Origin: Chara braunii
Lineage: Eukaryota > Streptophyta > Charophyceae > Charales > Characeae
Length of the DNA stretch: 28,216 bases
Direction of reading: 5' to 3'
NCBI GenBank assembly: GCA_003427395.1
Contig: BFEA01000277.1
Span: 699,250 to 727,465 of the forward strand
The notes beneath the pieces were generated by a model, which did no database searches, was not told the DNA's origin, and saw only the letters and a list, made by a program, of their open reading frames with translations. Below, one piece after another: positions 9,709 through 17,149 of this stretch. Made by a program: the position numbers and the translations under genes. Every line of letters starts with the position of its first letter. Positions within the stretch are counted from its first letter, which is position 1.

Positions 9709-9841
9709 CTTCTTCGTCGGGACCAATTTCCTTGGACTGAGAAGGGTGGCGCATCCCTGAAGCGCTTTTCGCCGTCCGCGCCTTGGACAGCTCATCGGAG
9801 GGGTTGAGAGAGCAAGGACGAGAGAGCGAGCAGGAGGTAGA
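9709..9841 (-). CDS. Candidate internal exon of an unrecognised host gene
   Basis: On the minus strand a pyrimidine-rich acceptor, CCTTCCCCTTTTCAG, ends at 9842. The sequence from 9841 is open in phase 0, through PSDELSKARTAKSASG and MRHPSQSKEIGPDEE, to a GTACTT donor at 9708-9703. Its 133 nt equal 44 codons plus one base. Phase 0 matches the end of the upstream exon at 10126. The following intron (9708 to about 9450) is extremely pyrimidine-rich on the minus strand. All three frames here lack stops, so frame choice depends on the splice phases. Confidence 0.35.
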
Positions 9842-9996
9842 CTGAAAAGGGGAAGGATTTTTTGGCTTATGGAGGCAGGTGGATGTCTCTCAACTAGCCC
9901 AATTGCTAGGGGAGGGTTGCGCATTCCATAGGCCAAGTGTAGCAGAGGTGGGGGGGAAAGAAAAATCATTATATATATACATATGTATATATATAT

Positions 9997-10046
9997 CGTC
10001 ACAAACAGAACTGCCCGGTAAACCGTAGGCAGAGAGAGAGAAGAGG
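9997..10046 (-). repeat. 3' fragment of hammerhead repeat family (copy 1)
   Basis: Minus-strand sequence from CCTCTTCTCTC through GGTTTACCGGGCAGTTCTG to TGTTTGTGACGATATATA matches the conserved tail that follows the ribozyme in the other copies. The ribozyme itself is missing. The fragment is bordered on both sides by TATATA tracts and sits in the predicted intron between 10126 and 9841. Confidence 0.8.
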
Positions 10047-10125
10047 TATATATATATATTTTGGTTTATACTGATGGTCGGTGTAATATATCGTAGGTTT
10101 GTATAGGGGGTTAGTTTGAACTTAC

Positions 10126-10445
10126 CACGTGTGCGTTGATCTTAGCATCAGTGATCTGTTCATTTGTTGCCAACGCCATCGCTGGCGGTTCAAGAGCGCG
10201 TTGCAGCGGTAGAGTTGGAATCGTGCCCAGAGCCGTCACGATTTCACAAGTCACACTGTGTGCTTGTGGCCGGGCGCTCGGGGGCAGAGGCAAGAGCGTC
10301 GTACTGCTTACTCCGCAGATGTAACGAGGTCCTGAGGATAGCGATAGCTTCTCGCTGTTCTCAGGTTGTGTGCAGTTTAGTGCTAGTGTAGTTTTATCTG
10401 TTGCTCTTAGGTTTGTGTGGTCGTGTCAGTGCGGGGGGAATTGAG
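10126..10445 (-). CDS. Candidate exon of an unrecognised host gene
   Basis: The minus strand is open from about 10445 to a textbook splice donor: exon ...CACGTG followed by GTAAGT at 10125-10120. The encoded sequence is well balanced, including KTTLALNCTQPENSEKL, SGPRYICGVSSTTLLPLPPS, VTCEIVTALGTIPTLPLQRA and ALATNEQITDAKINAHV. The exon ends in phase 0. I see no known domain. The 5' part of the gene would lie toward or inside the assembly gap at 10582-11282. The intron 10125-9842 carries a fragment of the hammerhead repeat family and TA-rich sequence. Confidence 0.5.
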
Positions 10446-10581
10446 TTACGTGTCGGGTAGTAGTGTGGGTGTCCGTGCATCTGGCGGGAATTTTTTCAGT
10501 CCTGTTTTCAGGGGGTAATTAGGATGTGCTCATTTCCGTATGTTAGCGGCTCGGGTTTGTAGGGCCGGTTGTATAGTTGTG

Positions 10582-11282
10582 NNNNNNNNNNNNNNNNNNN
10601 NNNNNNNNNNNNNNNNNNNNNNNNNNNNNNNNNNNNNNNNNNNNNNNNNNNNNNNNNNNNNNNNNNNNNNNNNNNNNNNNNNNNNNNNNNNNNNNNNNNN
10701 NNNNNNNNNNNNNNNNNNNNNNNNNNNNNNNNNNNNNNNNNNNNNNNNNNNNNNNNNNNNNNNNNNNNNNNNNNNNNNNNNNNNNNNNNNNNNNNNNNNN
10801 NNNNNNNNNNNNNNNNNNNNNNNNNNNNNNNNNNNNNNNNNNNNNNNNNNNNNNNNNNNNNNNNNNNNNNNNNNNNNNNNNNNNNNNNNNNNNNNNNNNN
10901 NNNNNNNNNNNNNNNNNNNNNNNNNNNNNNNNNNNNNNNNNNNNNNNNNNNNNNNNNNNNNNNNNNNNNNNNNNNNNNNNNNNNNNNNNNNNNNNNNNNN
11001 NNNNNNNNNNNNNNNNNNNNNNNNNNNNNNNNNNNNNNNNNNNNNNNNNNNNNNNNNNNNNNNNNNNNNNNNNNNNNNNNNNNNNNNNNNNNNNNNNNNN
11101 NNNNNNNNNNNNNNNNNNNNNNNNNNNNNNNNNNNNNNNNNNNNNNNNNNNNNNNNNNNNNNNNNNNNNNNNNNNNNNNNNNNNNNNNNNNNNNNNNNNN
11201 NNNNNNNNNNNNNNNNNNNNNNNNNNNNNNNNNNNNNNNNNNNNNNNNNNNNNNNNNNNNNNNNNNNNNNNNNNNNNNNNNN
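10582..11282. other. Assembly gap (701 N)
   Basis: Unsequenced. Reading frames that cross it are meaningless. Single undetermined bases also occur at 11398 and 19219. Confidence 1.
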
Positions 11283-11586
11283 TTTTTAATCGGTGTCTTT
11301 TTGGTTTGTTTCCCGTTTTTTTGGAATTATTTCCTCTTGTCTTTTTCTATGGGCTTGGTATTGCGCCGGGTTCTTTTTGTCATGTTGTGTTTCAGTGNTT
11401 TCGTGTTGACGTGACGTGTAGTGTTTGTTTGTATTCTGGAATGTGCGATATTTTCTCGAGTGGGGTTTTCTTTTTAGGGGGAGTTAAACAAGTGACGGGG
11501 TGGGGGTAGGGGTACTTGCTTGGGTGGCAAAAAAAGGTAGTGTTTTGCATTGTGGTCATCAGGTGAAGGGGTGGGGGTGGTGGCTA
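11283..11586. repeat. G/T-rich repeat, second segmental copy, left part
   Basis: This corresponds to about 462-747 of the first copy: AATCGGTGTCTTT..., TTTTTCTATGGG, the GTCATCAGGTGAAGGGGTGG landmark, then GGGGTGGTGGCTA. It is interrupted at 11587 by the hammerhead-bearing insertion. Confidence 0.75.
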
Positions 11587-11893
11587 AACAGAACTGCCCG
11601 GTAAACCGTTGGCAGAGAGAGAGAAGAGGACAACAAACGAGGGGCTGTGACAAACTGTTTCGTCGGAGTTTCACCGACTCATCAGGAGGCTGAACCCTCA
11701 ACAGTCTGCATAATCCCCTCACTGATTACACTGTAAATGATAATCTACCTTAACTAAAATCAAAGTAGACTATCACTCACCCACACCGGATGGAAAACTC
11801 TACAGAGTGTCGGTTCACACCCCATCACAAGCCAGCAAAACATCCACGAAACAAAGAAAGGTCTGACACAGCCAAAAAATACACTCCAGACAC
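11587..11893 (-). mobile_element. 307-bp hammerhead-bearing element, complete insertion
   Basis: Comparison with the uninterrupted paralogue near 736-752 (GGGGTGGAGGTTA then GCCGTCTGG) places the insertion between GGGGTGGTGGCTA (ends 11586) and GCCGTCTGT (starts 11894). Read on the minus strand it has about 184 nt of leader (11893-11710), a 60-nt type III hammerhead (11709-11650), and a 63-nt tail with CACAGCCCCTCGTTTGTTGT, a CT-rich run, and GGTTTACCGGGCAGTTCTGT. The leader contains a hairpin at 11739-11748/11765-11774 whose one plus-strand mismatch is a U-G pair on the minus strand. There is no ORF, LTR pair or primer-binding site. No clear target-site duplication is visible. It is non-autonomous, and its mobilising partner is unknown. 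Confidence 0.65.
11650..11709 (-). ncRNA. Type III hammerhead self-cleaving ribozyme
   Basis: All conserved core elements are present on the minus strand: CUGAUGA (plus 11679-11685), GAAA (11658-11661) and a GUU cleavage triplet. Cleavage is predicted between 11700 and 11699. Stem I is GAGG/CCUC with loop GUUCAG (11699-11686). Stem II is GUCGG/CCGAC with loop UGAAACU (11678-11662). Stem III pairs 11701-11709 with 11658-11650: nine pairs, two of them G-U, and no mismatch. The CUGU...ACAG stem III, CUGAUGAG and CGAAAC follow the layout known for satellite-RNA and retrozyme hammerheads. A U at position 17 is permitted but usually slower than C. Self-cleavage is predicted, not shown. Confidence 0.85.
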
Positions 11894-12440
11894 GCCGTCT
11901 GTGCTTTCTTTTAATTTGTGTATTTTTTGGGGGGGGATAACATGTTAATCGGGTTTTTTTTGAAGCTACGACTTCAGTGTTTCTGGATAGTCTAATTTTT
12001 CATTTTCTTTTGGGGAAGCTGGAGAATTTGTGGTGCCTCGCTTTTTAGTCAGTGTCCTTTAGCTTGTGTCTTTTTTGTAAGTTTCACGTTTTATTGGAAC
12101 TATCTTCGCTCGTCGTTTTCCAAAGGCTCTGTATTGCGATGGGGTTCTCTTTGTCATGTTCTGCTTTAGTGCGTTTGCGTAGGTGTGACGTGTTTGTATT
12201 TTAGAAAGTGAGATATCTATTCGGGTGGGGCAGTGGGGATACTTGCTTGAGTGGCGAGAAAGGTAGTGTTTTGCGTTGCGGTCGTCAGGTGAAGGGGTGG
12301 GATTGGGGTGTATTTGTTTTTTACTTCTTTGTTTGGGGGTGAGGGCTGGCCGTCTAGGCTTCTTTTGGCTTGCGTATTTTTTTGGGGGGGGTAACATCCT
12401 TCTTTGTATGTTTTTTATAAAAAAGTGTGTATATTTTATA
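11894..12440. repeat. G/T-rich repeat, second segmental copy, right part
   Basis: From GCCGTCTGTGCTTTC onward it follows 750-1283 closely, with only scattered substitutions and small indels, to GTGTATATTTTA near 12435. It then continues into TATATATTTATATATG where the first copy has the CTAGGTTACC insertion. Confidence 0.8.
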
Positions 12441-12490
12441 TATATTTATATATGTATGTGTGTTTTTATTTATTTGTAATTTGTGAGTGA

Positions 12491-12492
<2 letters not shown>

Positions 12493-12536
<44 letters not shown>
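12493..12536. repeat. (GT)n microsatellite
   Basis: About 20 tandem GT dinucleotides. The translated Cys-Val and Thr-His runs across it are not genes. Confidence 0.95.
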
Positions 12537-12782
12537 TTTCCCCCCCAACAGCCCCAATTCCACCCAGATGAATAGATTTAGAATCAAATCAGTCTTTGTC
12601 GTATTGCAGACAACGGGAGCATTTGAGATGAGCCAGTCGCAATCCAACATACTAAGGCAATTTTATAATTAGACAGTTTTCAGTTGTCCTTGGGGTACCC
12701 CTTCCATTGTTCTTGCAGCTGTGTGTGTATGTGAGTGTGTTCAAGATAAGTCGTGTAACACAAGCTACACAGCTACAGTAGC

Positions 12783-12783
<1 letters not shown>
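12537..12783. other. No gene seen
   Basis: Ordinary-composition sequence between the GT microsatellite and the T28 tract. Nothing recognisable. Confidence 0.5.
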
Positions 12784-12814
<31 letters not shown>

Positions 12815-12980
12815 CCGGACATCCGGACCTGTTCTTTCATAACCGGACCGTCCGGGTCCGTATGTCCGGTTGTCCGGATCGATGTCCGGTTTACCGGACG
12901 TCCGGATTAATCCAGAGACGGGTCCGGGCCTGGTGTCCGGTGTCTGGATGTCCGGGTCCGGGGCTGCCATGGTACAAAGG
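12784..12980. repeat. T28 tract followed by TCCGGA-rich array
   Basis: Twenty-eight T residues (12784-12811) lead into many copies of TCCGGAC, GTCCGG and TGTCCGGT, in both orientations because CCGG is palindromic, ending GCTGCCATGG near 12972. A second array at 13425-13610 has the same motif and ends near TAGCCATGG. Together they flank a diverged LTR. The clustered motif could be subterminal transposase-binding repeats of a DNA transposon, but no transposase or clear terminal repeats are seen for this pair. Confidence 0.6.
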
Positions 12981-13042
12981 GAAGACGTGGGAAAGAGACA
13001 AGGGAGAGAGAGAGAAGGATGATGATGATGATGATGTGAGGG

Positions 13043-13378
13043 CACATACCTGGTGTTGGCGATGGTCTGCATGGGCGACATCTTCAAGTACTTCGGACGC
13101 TGCTGACGTCAACAGTTGCATTGTCAATTAGCAGGCTAGTAGTAGCTGTGTAGGGAGTAGGCTGGGCGCCGAGCGCCAAGTAGGGAGATAGGGACTGGAT
13201 ACATATGTTGGTGGTGCCGAGAGCAAGATCTCATTGACATTGGCTTTCAGTGCTACTATTCTCCATTGGTGTCATATTGGTGCAATGCTACTTTCTGAAC
13301 ACTGTGATACAATCTGGCTTTCAATGTGAATTGTGCAATCTGAATATTGTCATCTCGCTTCTGTTCATTTTTCTTGCT
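13043..13378 (+). mobile_element. Diverged solo-LTR-like sequence
   Basis: From CATACCTGGTG to TTTTTCTTGC it follows the landmarks of the LTRs at 18720-19163 and 26784-27227: ACATACCTGGTG, GTACTTCGG, CATTGTC, TAGGCTAG, and GGGCGCCGAGCGCCAAGTAGG. It has diverged strongly, and no primer-binding site or internal domain follows. The element lies between the two TCCGGA arrays. Confidence 0.5.
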
Positions 13379-13424
13379 GTAAAACTATAAAATAGTATAA
13401 ATTGTATTATTGTGCTTTCTTGCA

Positions 13425-13610
13425 GTCCGGACATTTCCGGACATTTCTGGACATTTCCGGACATTCCCGGACATTCCAGACAGTCCAGACAGTTGGGACC
13501 ACAGCATGTCCGGATGTCTGGAAATGTCCAGAACTCCGGACGTCCGGACGGGTCCAGATGTGTCCCCGGTCGGATGTCCAGTGATGTTTGTGTCCGGGTT
13601 CACTGTAGCC
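13425..13610. repeat. TCCGGA-rich array, second
   Basis: It opens with five tandem units of the type TCCGGACATT (13427-13480), then spaced GTCCGG, GTCCAG and TCCGGACG motifs. Tandem spacing of 10-12 bp at the start suggests local slippage. Not a CRISPR: units are short, variable and have no unique spacers. Confidence 0.65.
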
Positions 13611-13901
13611 ATGGAAAAAATATATTCCGATCAACCTATCCTCAACCAGAGCTGCCGCTTATATATTTACAGGGTAACTGACGTTCGGGACGGGCCGAAC
13701 GCCCGAACGTACGGGACCCCTTGGAGATGCGTTCGGCCGTTCGAGCCGAACGTGGACCAAAAAAAAAAAAAAAAAAAAAAAAAACTGAAAAACACTTTAA
13801 AAAAGATTTGTTAAGAAAAATAAAATAGCCAACATTTGCCTGAGCATTACAAATTCCTTAGCAAATTCGGGAGAAAAAAAAAATACAGAAAATAAAACTA
13901 A

Positions 13902-14232
13902 TGCAAGGAAAATGAGAGATAGCGAGATGACAGAATCCAGATAGCACAATCACATTGAAAGCAAGAAAGTCCCACAGTGTCCAGAAAGCAGCATTGCACC
14001 AATATTACACCAATGGAGAATCAAAAAACTGAAACCGATTGTCAATGAGAGCTTACTCTCGTACCCACCAACATACGTATCCAGGCCCTCTCTCCCTACT
14101 TGGTGCTCAGCGCCCACGCTACTCCCTACACAGCTACTTCTTGCCTACAAATTGACAATGCAACTGTTGACGTCAGCAGCCACCGAAGTACTTGAAGATT
14201 CAGACCATCGCCAATACCAGGTATGAGCCCTC
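13902..14232 (-). mobile_element. Diverged LTR in inverted orientation
   Basis: On the minus strand it starts near ATACCTGGTATTGG and ends ...CATTTTCCTTGCA at 13902, the same 3' end as the intact LTRs. It is also an inverted copy of 13043-13378 (shared GTACTT, TGACGTCA, ACAGTTGCATTGTCAATT and GTAGGGAG landmarks). The two copies form a large imperfect inverted repeat around the 13425-13890 region. Confidence 0.5.
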
Positions 14233-14289
14233 ACATCATCATCCTCGTCTCTCCCTGTCTCTCCCTGTCCTTGTCTTCTTCCCACGTCT

Positions 14290-15060
14290 TCTCCCTCATG
14301 CACGAAGACCACCACCACCTCCACTGGCTGTCCAAGCCAAACCCTGGCTATATAGGGCTGGCTATGGCGCTGCCCTCAGCAGCACCCTGCCCTCTTCCAG
14401 CGCCCGTGCGCACTACCTGGCAACTAGCGCTAGTGCACAGCGCACAGCCTGCGAGCGCACTCTCAAGCAGCGCTGCCGCATGCACTGCCTAGTGCCCGAA
14501 TGAGCCCACCAGTGGCGAGCTCTTTCCTTTATGGAAAGTACTCGCCCAGTTTGCTGTCTCGCTGGGCCTTGTGTGTTTCCAGTAGCGTCTGTGCCAAAGT
14601 TTGCGCCCAGGCCCATTCAGACAGTGGCCTGGGACCGATTTGGGTTAGGCATGCCCAACCACCCAGGAGTAAACGTGAGGTTCTCCCTGCTTTGCCTGTG
14701 CTGCTGGAAAAGCCTAGAAGGCTCAAGAATTATTTCTGATTCTTACGAGTGTGGAGGATGTAACCAACTGGCGCATGGCAACTGTCTGGAGCCCACCAAA
14801 CTTAGCCAAAATTGACAAACTCAGGCCATATTGAAATTCAGGGGCCCGCCTTCACTTAGGGCGGGCTCATGCTCTCTGACAAGGGCCCTCCAGAGGCATG
14901 TAGAGGAGCAAACTCGTAGCAAGGCCTCATCGAAAATCCATGCCCAGATAGGGGTTCCAACAGGCTCTGCTTGGGCCCCTCAACCTGGTCTTGTAGGCCT
15001 ATAAACAAGCATTGGCACATATTTGCAGGCCCGCCTTCACATAGGGCGGGCACAACATCT
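14290..15060 (-). mobile_element. 3' untranslated remnant of a related LTR element
   Basis: In inverted orientation it shares blocks with the sequence between pol and the 3' LTR of the big element (26330-26783): the GCGCTGCCGCATGC region with TGCCCGAATG, the CAGGCC-rich runs, and the small palindrome CCCGCCTTCACTTAGGGCGG at 14846-14865, with a variant CCCGCCTTCACATAGGGCGG near 15030. It lies directly beyond the inverted LTR at 13902-14232, as expected for the end of an element in minus orientation. No coding sequence remains. Confidence 0.45.
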
Positions 15061-15633
15061 TTCAGACACTGCCGAGGATCTAAATCCTCGCACTAATAAT
15101 AAAAATAAGAAAAAATGAAAAAAGAATTAAAATTAGTGAGTGAGCGAGCACGTTTTTGACATCGCCATCTTTGGTGATTTTTCACTTTTTTTTTTGGCAC
15201 AGCCAAATGCACTGAAAATTAACAGATGTGTACTTCACAAAATACAAAACCCATTAAAAACGTTTCAAAAAATAATAAAATTGTTTAGGCCCCTCAATAA
15301 AGTGAAAACAAAGAGCAAAAAATGAAAAAAACAAAATAACAAGTGGGCGAGCATGTTTTGACACCGCCATCTTTGGCGATTTTTTATTTTCGTTTGGCTA
15401 AGCAAAATGACTTCAAAATTTATAGGCATGTAGCTCACATCATAGAGAACTCACAGAAAAAAAAAATCAGAAAAGAAAACTAATTTTTAGGCCCCAAAAT
15501 ACTCTTTGGCGGGGGCCGAAAGCCGTTGGGCCGAACGCCGTTAGGTTCGAACCCCGAACGGGCCCCGAACGCCCGTACGTACGGAGGTCGGCCCGGGGGC
15601 CTCCGTACGTACGGGCTGGTGACCCTGTATATA

Positions 15634-15753
15634 TCGTCAAACAGAACCGCCCGGTAAACCGTCTGTAGAGAGGGAGAAGGGGACAACAAACGAGGGGCTG
15701 TGACAAACTGTTTCGTCGGAGTTTCACCGTCACATCAGGAGGTTGAACCCTCC
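15634..15753 (-). ncRNA. Hammerhead repeat copy 3, degenerate core
   Basis: On the minus strand it begins at GGAGGGTTCAACCTC, where stem I, GAGG/CCUC at 15739-15752, is intact. It continues with a damaged core, CUGAUGU instead of CUGAUGA, and a stem II mismatch, then GAAA (15711-15714), then the conserved tail to GTTTGACGATATA. The stem III 5' strand is absent because the copy starts at the predicted cleavage site. It is not expected to cleave. Confidence 0.75.
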
Positions 15754-15757
15754 ATAT

Positions 15758-15876
15758 AGGGTTCAGCTCCTGATGAGTCGGTGAAACTCCGACGAAACAG
15801 CTTGTCACAGCCTCTCATTTGTTGTCCTCTTCTCCCTCTCTGCCTACGGTTTACTGGGCAGCTCTGTTTGACGATA
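15758..15876 (+). ncRNA. Hammerhead repeat copy 4
   Basis: It begins AGGGTTCAG and has the exact core CTGATGA (15770-15776), stem II GTCGG/CCGAC (15777-15793) and GAAA (15794-15797). The tail runs through TGCCTACGGTTTACTGGGCA to GTTTGACGATA. Stem I has lost bases relative to the 11650-11709 copy, and there is no stem III partner upstream. It lies head-to-head with copy 3, separated by only ATAT. Confidence 0.75.
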
Positions 15877-16000
15877 TGTCACAGGCCCTCGTTTGTTGTC
15901 CTCTTCTCCCTCTCTGCTTATGGTTTACCGGACAGCTCCGTTTGACGATATATATCGTGTTTGATGATATACTTACCGCGCAGCTCTGATTGACGATATA
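15877..16000 (+). repeat. Tandem 5'-truncated hammerhead repeats (copies 5 and 6)
   Basis: Copy 5 (15877-15950) starts TGTCACAGGCCCTCG, inside the stem III side of the ribozyme, and ends TTTGACGATA. Copy 6 (15971-16000) retains only ACTTACCGCGCAGCTC to TTGACGATATA. Successive copies in the same orientation are ever shorter at their 5' ends and share the ACGATATA junction, which fits repeated reverse transcription or template jumping. Confidence 0.7.
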
Positions 16001-16017
16001 TCTATCTATATATATAT

Positions 16018-16172
16018 TGTCACATAACTACAGACTAAAAGAGCGCACTTTGCGAAACACATGGTAAAGATTAAGAAACAAAACAAAGATGAGGGGCACA
16101 CTGAAACCATTCATTCTTCTTTTAACTCCCCCTTCACCGTGCCACGTACAAGGCTTGCCACGTTGATGAAGT
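16018..16172 (+). repeat. Repeat shared with 27369-27500
   Basis: It starts TGTCACA directly after a TATATAT tract and shares AGAGCGCA near its start and ACGTACAAGGC (16144-16154; 27465-27475), GCCACGT and nearby bases further on. In both places it lies downstream of a plus-strand hammerhead repeat, so it may be the body of a longer element of which the hammerhead unit is the leader. Confidence 0.5.
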
Positions 16173-16226
16173 TGGCTGTGAGAAACTGTTTCGTCGGAGT
16201 TTCACCGACTCATCAGGAGGCCGAAC
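16173..16226 (-). ncRNA. Hammerhead repeat copy 7
   Basis: Minus strand: starts GTTCGGCCTC, then the exact core CTGATGA (16210-16216), stem II GTCGG/CCGAC with the same loop, GAAA (16189-16192), then ACAGTTTCTCACAGCC. The usual tail is replaced by the 16018-16172 sequence. The first four bases of stem I are missing, and TATATAT lies immediately upstream. Confidence 0.75.
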
Positions 16227-16378
16227 ATATATATAAATATTAAATAGATATATAGATACAATAATATATATGTAGAGAGAGAAGGGCATCGGCTGGGCAA
16301 GGAAATCTTGACAAACCAAATGTTTCCAGAAATTTCTGCAGAGGCGGAAGAGGAGAGGAAGAATCTCTGCAGACTTAC

Positions 16379-16592
16379 ATTCGACTGCGTGTGTTGCTCT
16401 CGGGATTGATTCGAACTCCTGCAAGCTTCAACTCTGGCTTAGCGAGATCTTCCACAGGTGGGAGCCCAGGCCGCTGCAGATGCACAATCTTGTCGCGGAG
16501 GGGAGAAAATGATAGCACAGGGGTAGGAGGGGCATCTACAATCTTCGCAATCTCAGGAGACGGGAACTGGTATGCAAATGTATCTGATCCTT
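16379..16592 (-). CDS. Exon of chloroplast glutamyl endopeptidase (S9D family)
   Basis: The minus strand encodes FAYQFPSPEIAKIVDAPPTP, VLSFSPLRDKIVHLQRPGLP and LAKPELKLAGVRINPESNTR before SRM. These match, from memory, the N-terminal part of plant glutamyl endopeptidase: the conserved IVDAPP.P.LSFSP.RDKI, LA.PE.KLAGVRI and NTRSRM blocks. The family is a plastid-stroma serine peptidase with a beta-propeller and an alpha/beta-hydrolase domain; only the start of the propeller is here. The exon is bounded by an acceptor CTGTCTTTGTAG (ends 16593) and a donor GTAAGTC (16378-16372). Its 214 nt equal 2 + 70 codons + 2, so both phases are consistent, and the donor splits the Met codon. No stop or frameshift is seen. 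Neighbouring exons are not visible in the window, so introns must be long and are filled with repeats. Confidence 0.85.
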
Positions 16593-16639
16593 CTACAAAG
16601 ACAGAGTCAACAGAAAAGTAGGTGTGTCAGTATTGTCTT

Positions 16640-17010
16640 ACCATTATCGGATTGTTTGTTTGCTTGTTTTGTTGCATGTGTTTGTCTGTTCATTTGTTTT
16701 GTTTACTCTGTTTCATTTGTTTGTTTGTCCTTGGCGTTCTTTGTGTTGTGCTGGTTTGCTTGTTTGTTTGTTTGTTTGTTTGTTTGTTTGTTTGTTTGTT
16801 TGTTTGTTTGTTTGTTTCTGTTTGTTTGTTCGTTTCTGTTTGTTTGTTTGTTTGTCAGTTTGTCTGTTTTTATTGTTTGTTTGCCGGCTTGAGTTGTTTG
16901 TTGGGCTGTTTGTTGGGTTGGTTGTTGTTGGTTCAACTTGGTTGGCTGGTTGGTTTGCTTGTGTTTGTTGCTTGGTTTGCTGGTTGCTTAGTTGGTTGGT
17001 TAGTTTAACA
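16640..17010. repeat. TTTG/TTGG low-complexity tract
   Basis: A (TTTG)n core at 16760-16870 is flanked by TTGGTTGG-type sequence. The long Cys/Leu/Phe/Val reading frames across it are artefacts of the repeat. In the minus-strand host gene it would lie in the intron upstream of the endopeptidase exon. Confidence 0.9.
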
Positions 17011-17149
17011 GAATGGCAATCATGTGGTTGGATAGGAGTTATTTCCTTCCTTACTTCCTTCTGCTCTGCTCAGAAGGTCAATCATTAGTAGCCAGCCCAA
17101 GATGATTAAGTTGTTTCTCTCCTTCCCTTGCCTTTGCTTCCAACTCAAC

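Larger units (their letters stand above)
13670..15627. mobile_element. Possible DNA transposon with CAGGGT ends
   Basis: The left end CAGGGTAACTGACGTTCGGG and the inverted right end (reverse complement of 15608-15627) CAGGGTCACCAGCCCGTACG share the first ten bases with one or two differences. Both are followed by CCGAACG/CGTACG-rich subterminal sequence (13684-13755 and 15500-15610). The flanks are TATATTTA and TATATATC, six of eight identical, so an 8-bp duplication as made by hAT transposases is possible but unproven in such A/T-rich sequence. The interior holds an A26 tract (13759-13784) and an inverted LTR fragment, and no transposase. Confidence 0.4.

Noticed and set aside
9544-10002. 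Minus-strand 152-codon frame with Phe/Pro/Ser-rich sequence
   Set aside because: Driven by a long pyrimidine tract that fits an intron. Only 9709-9841 within it, in another frame, has splice support.
10540-11509. Open frames crossing 10582-11282
   Set aside because: Most residues are undetermined because of the gap.
11640-11680. Type I hammerhead reading with a 3-bp stem III (ACA/UGU) and GUC cleavage
   Set aside because: The bases after GUC (ACAGCC) do not pair with those before CUGAUGA, so stem I cannot form. The type III reading pairs all three stems.
12354-12672. Thr-His or Cys-Val dipeptide frames
   Set aside because: Translation of the GT microsatellite.
12812-13610. CRISPR-like array
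   Set aside because: Motifs are only 6-10 bp, variable, partly palindromic, without unique equal-length spacers, and in eukaryotic DNA.
14192-14815. Overlapping frames on both strands at 14192-14815
   Set aside because: They lie in an inverted LTR and 3' untranslated remnant shared with 26330-26783, with no conserved frame.
16572-17088. Overlapping Cys/Leu/Phe/Val-rich frames of 100-150 codons
   Set aside because: Translation of the TTTG/TTGG low-complexity tract. The real coding sequence nearby is the minus-strand exon 16379-16592.
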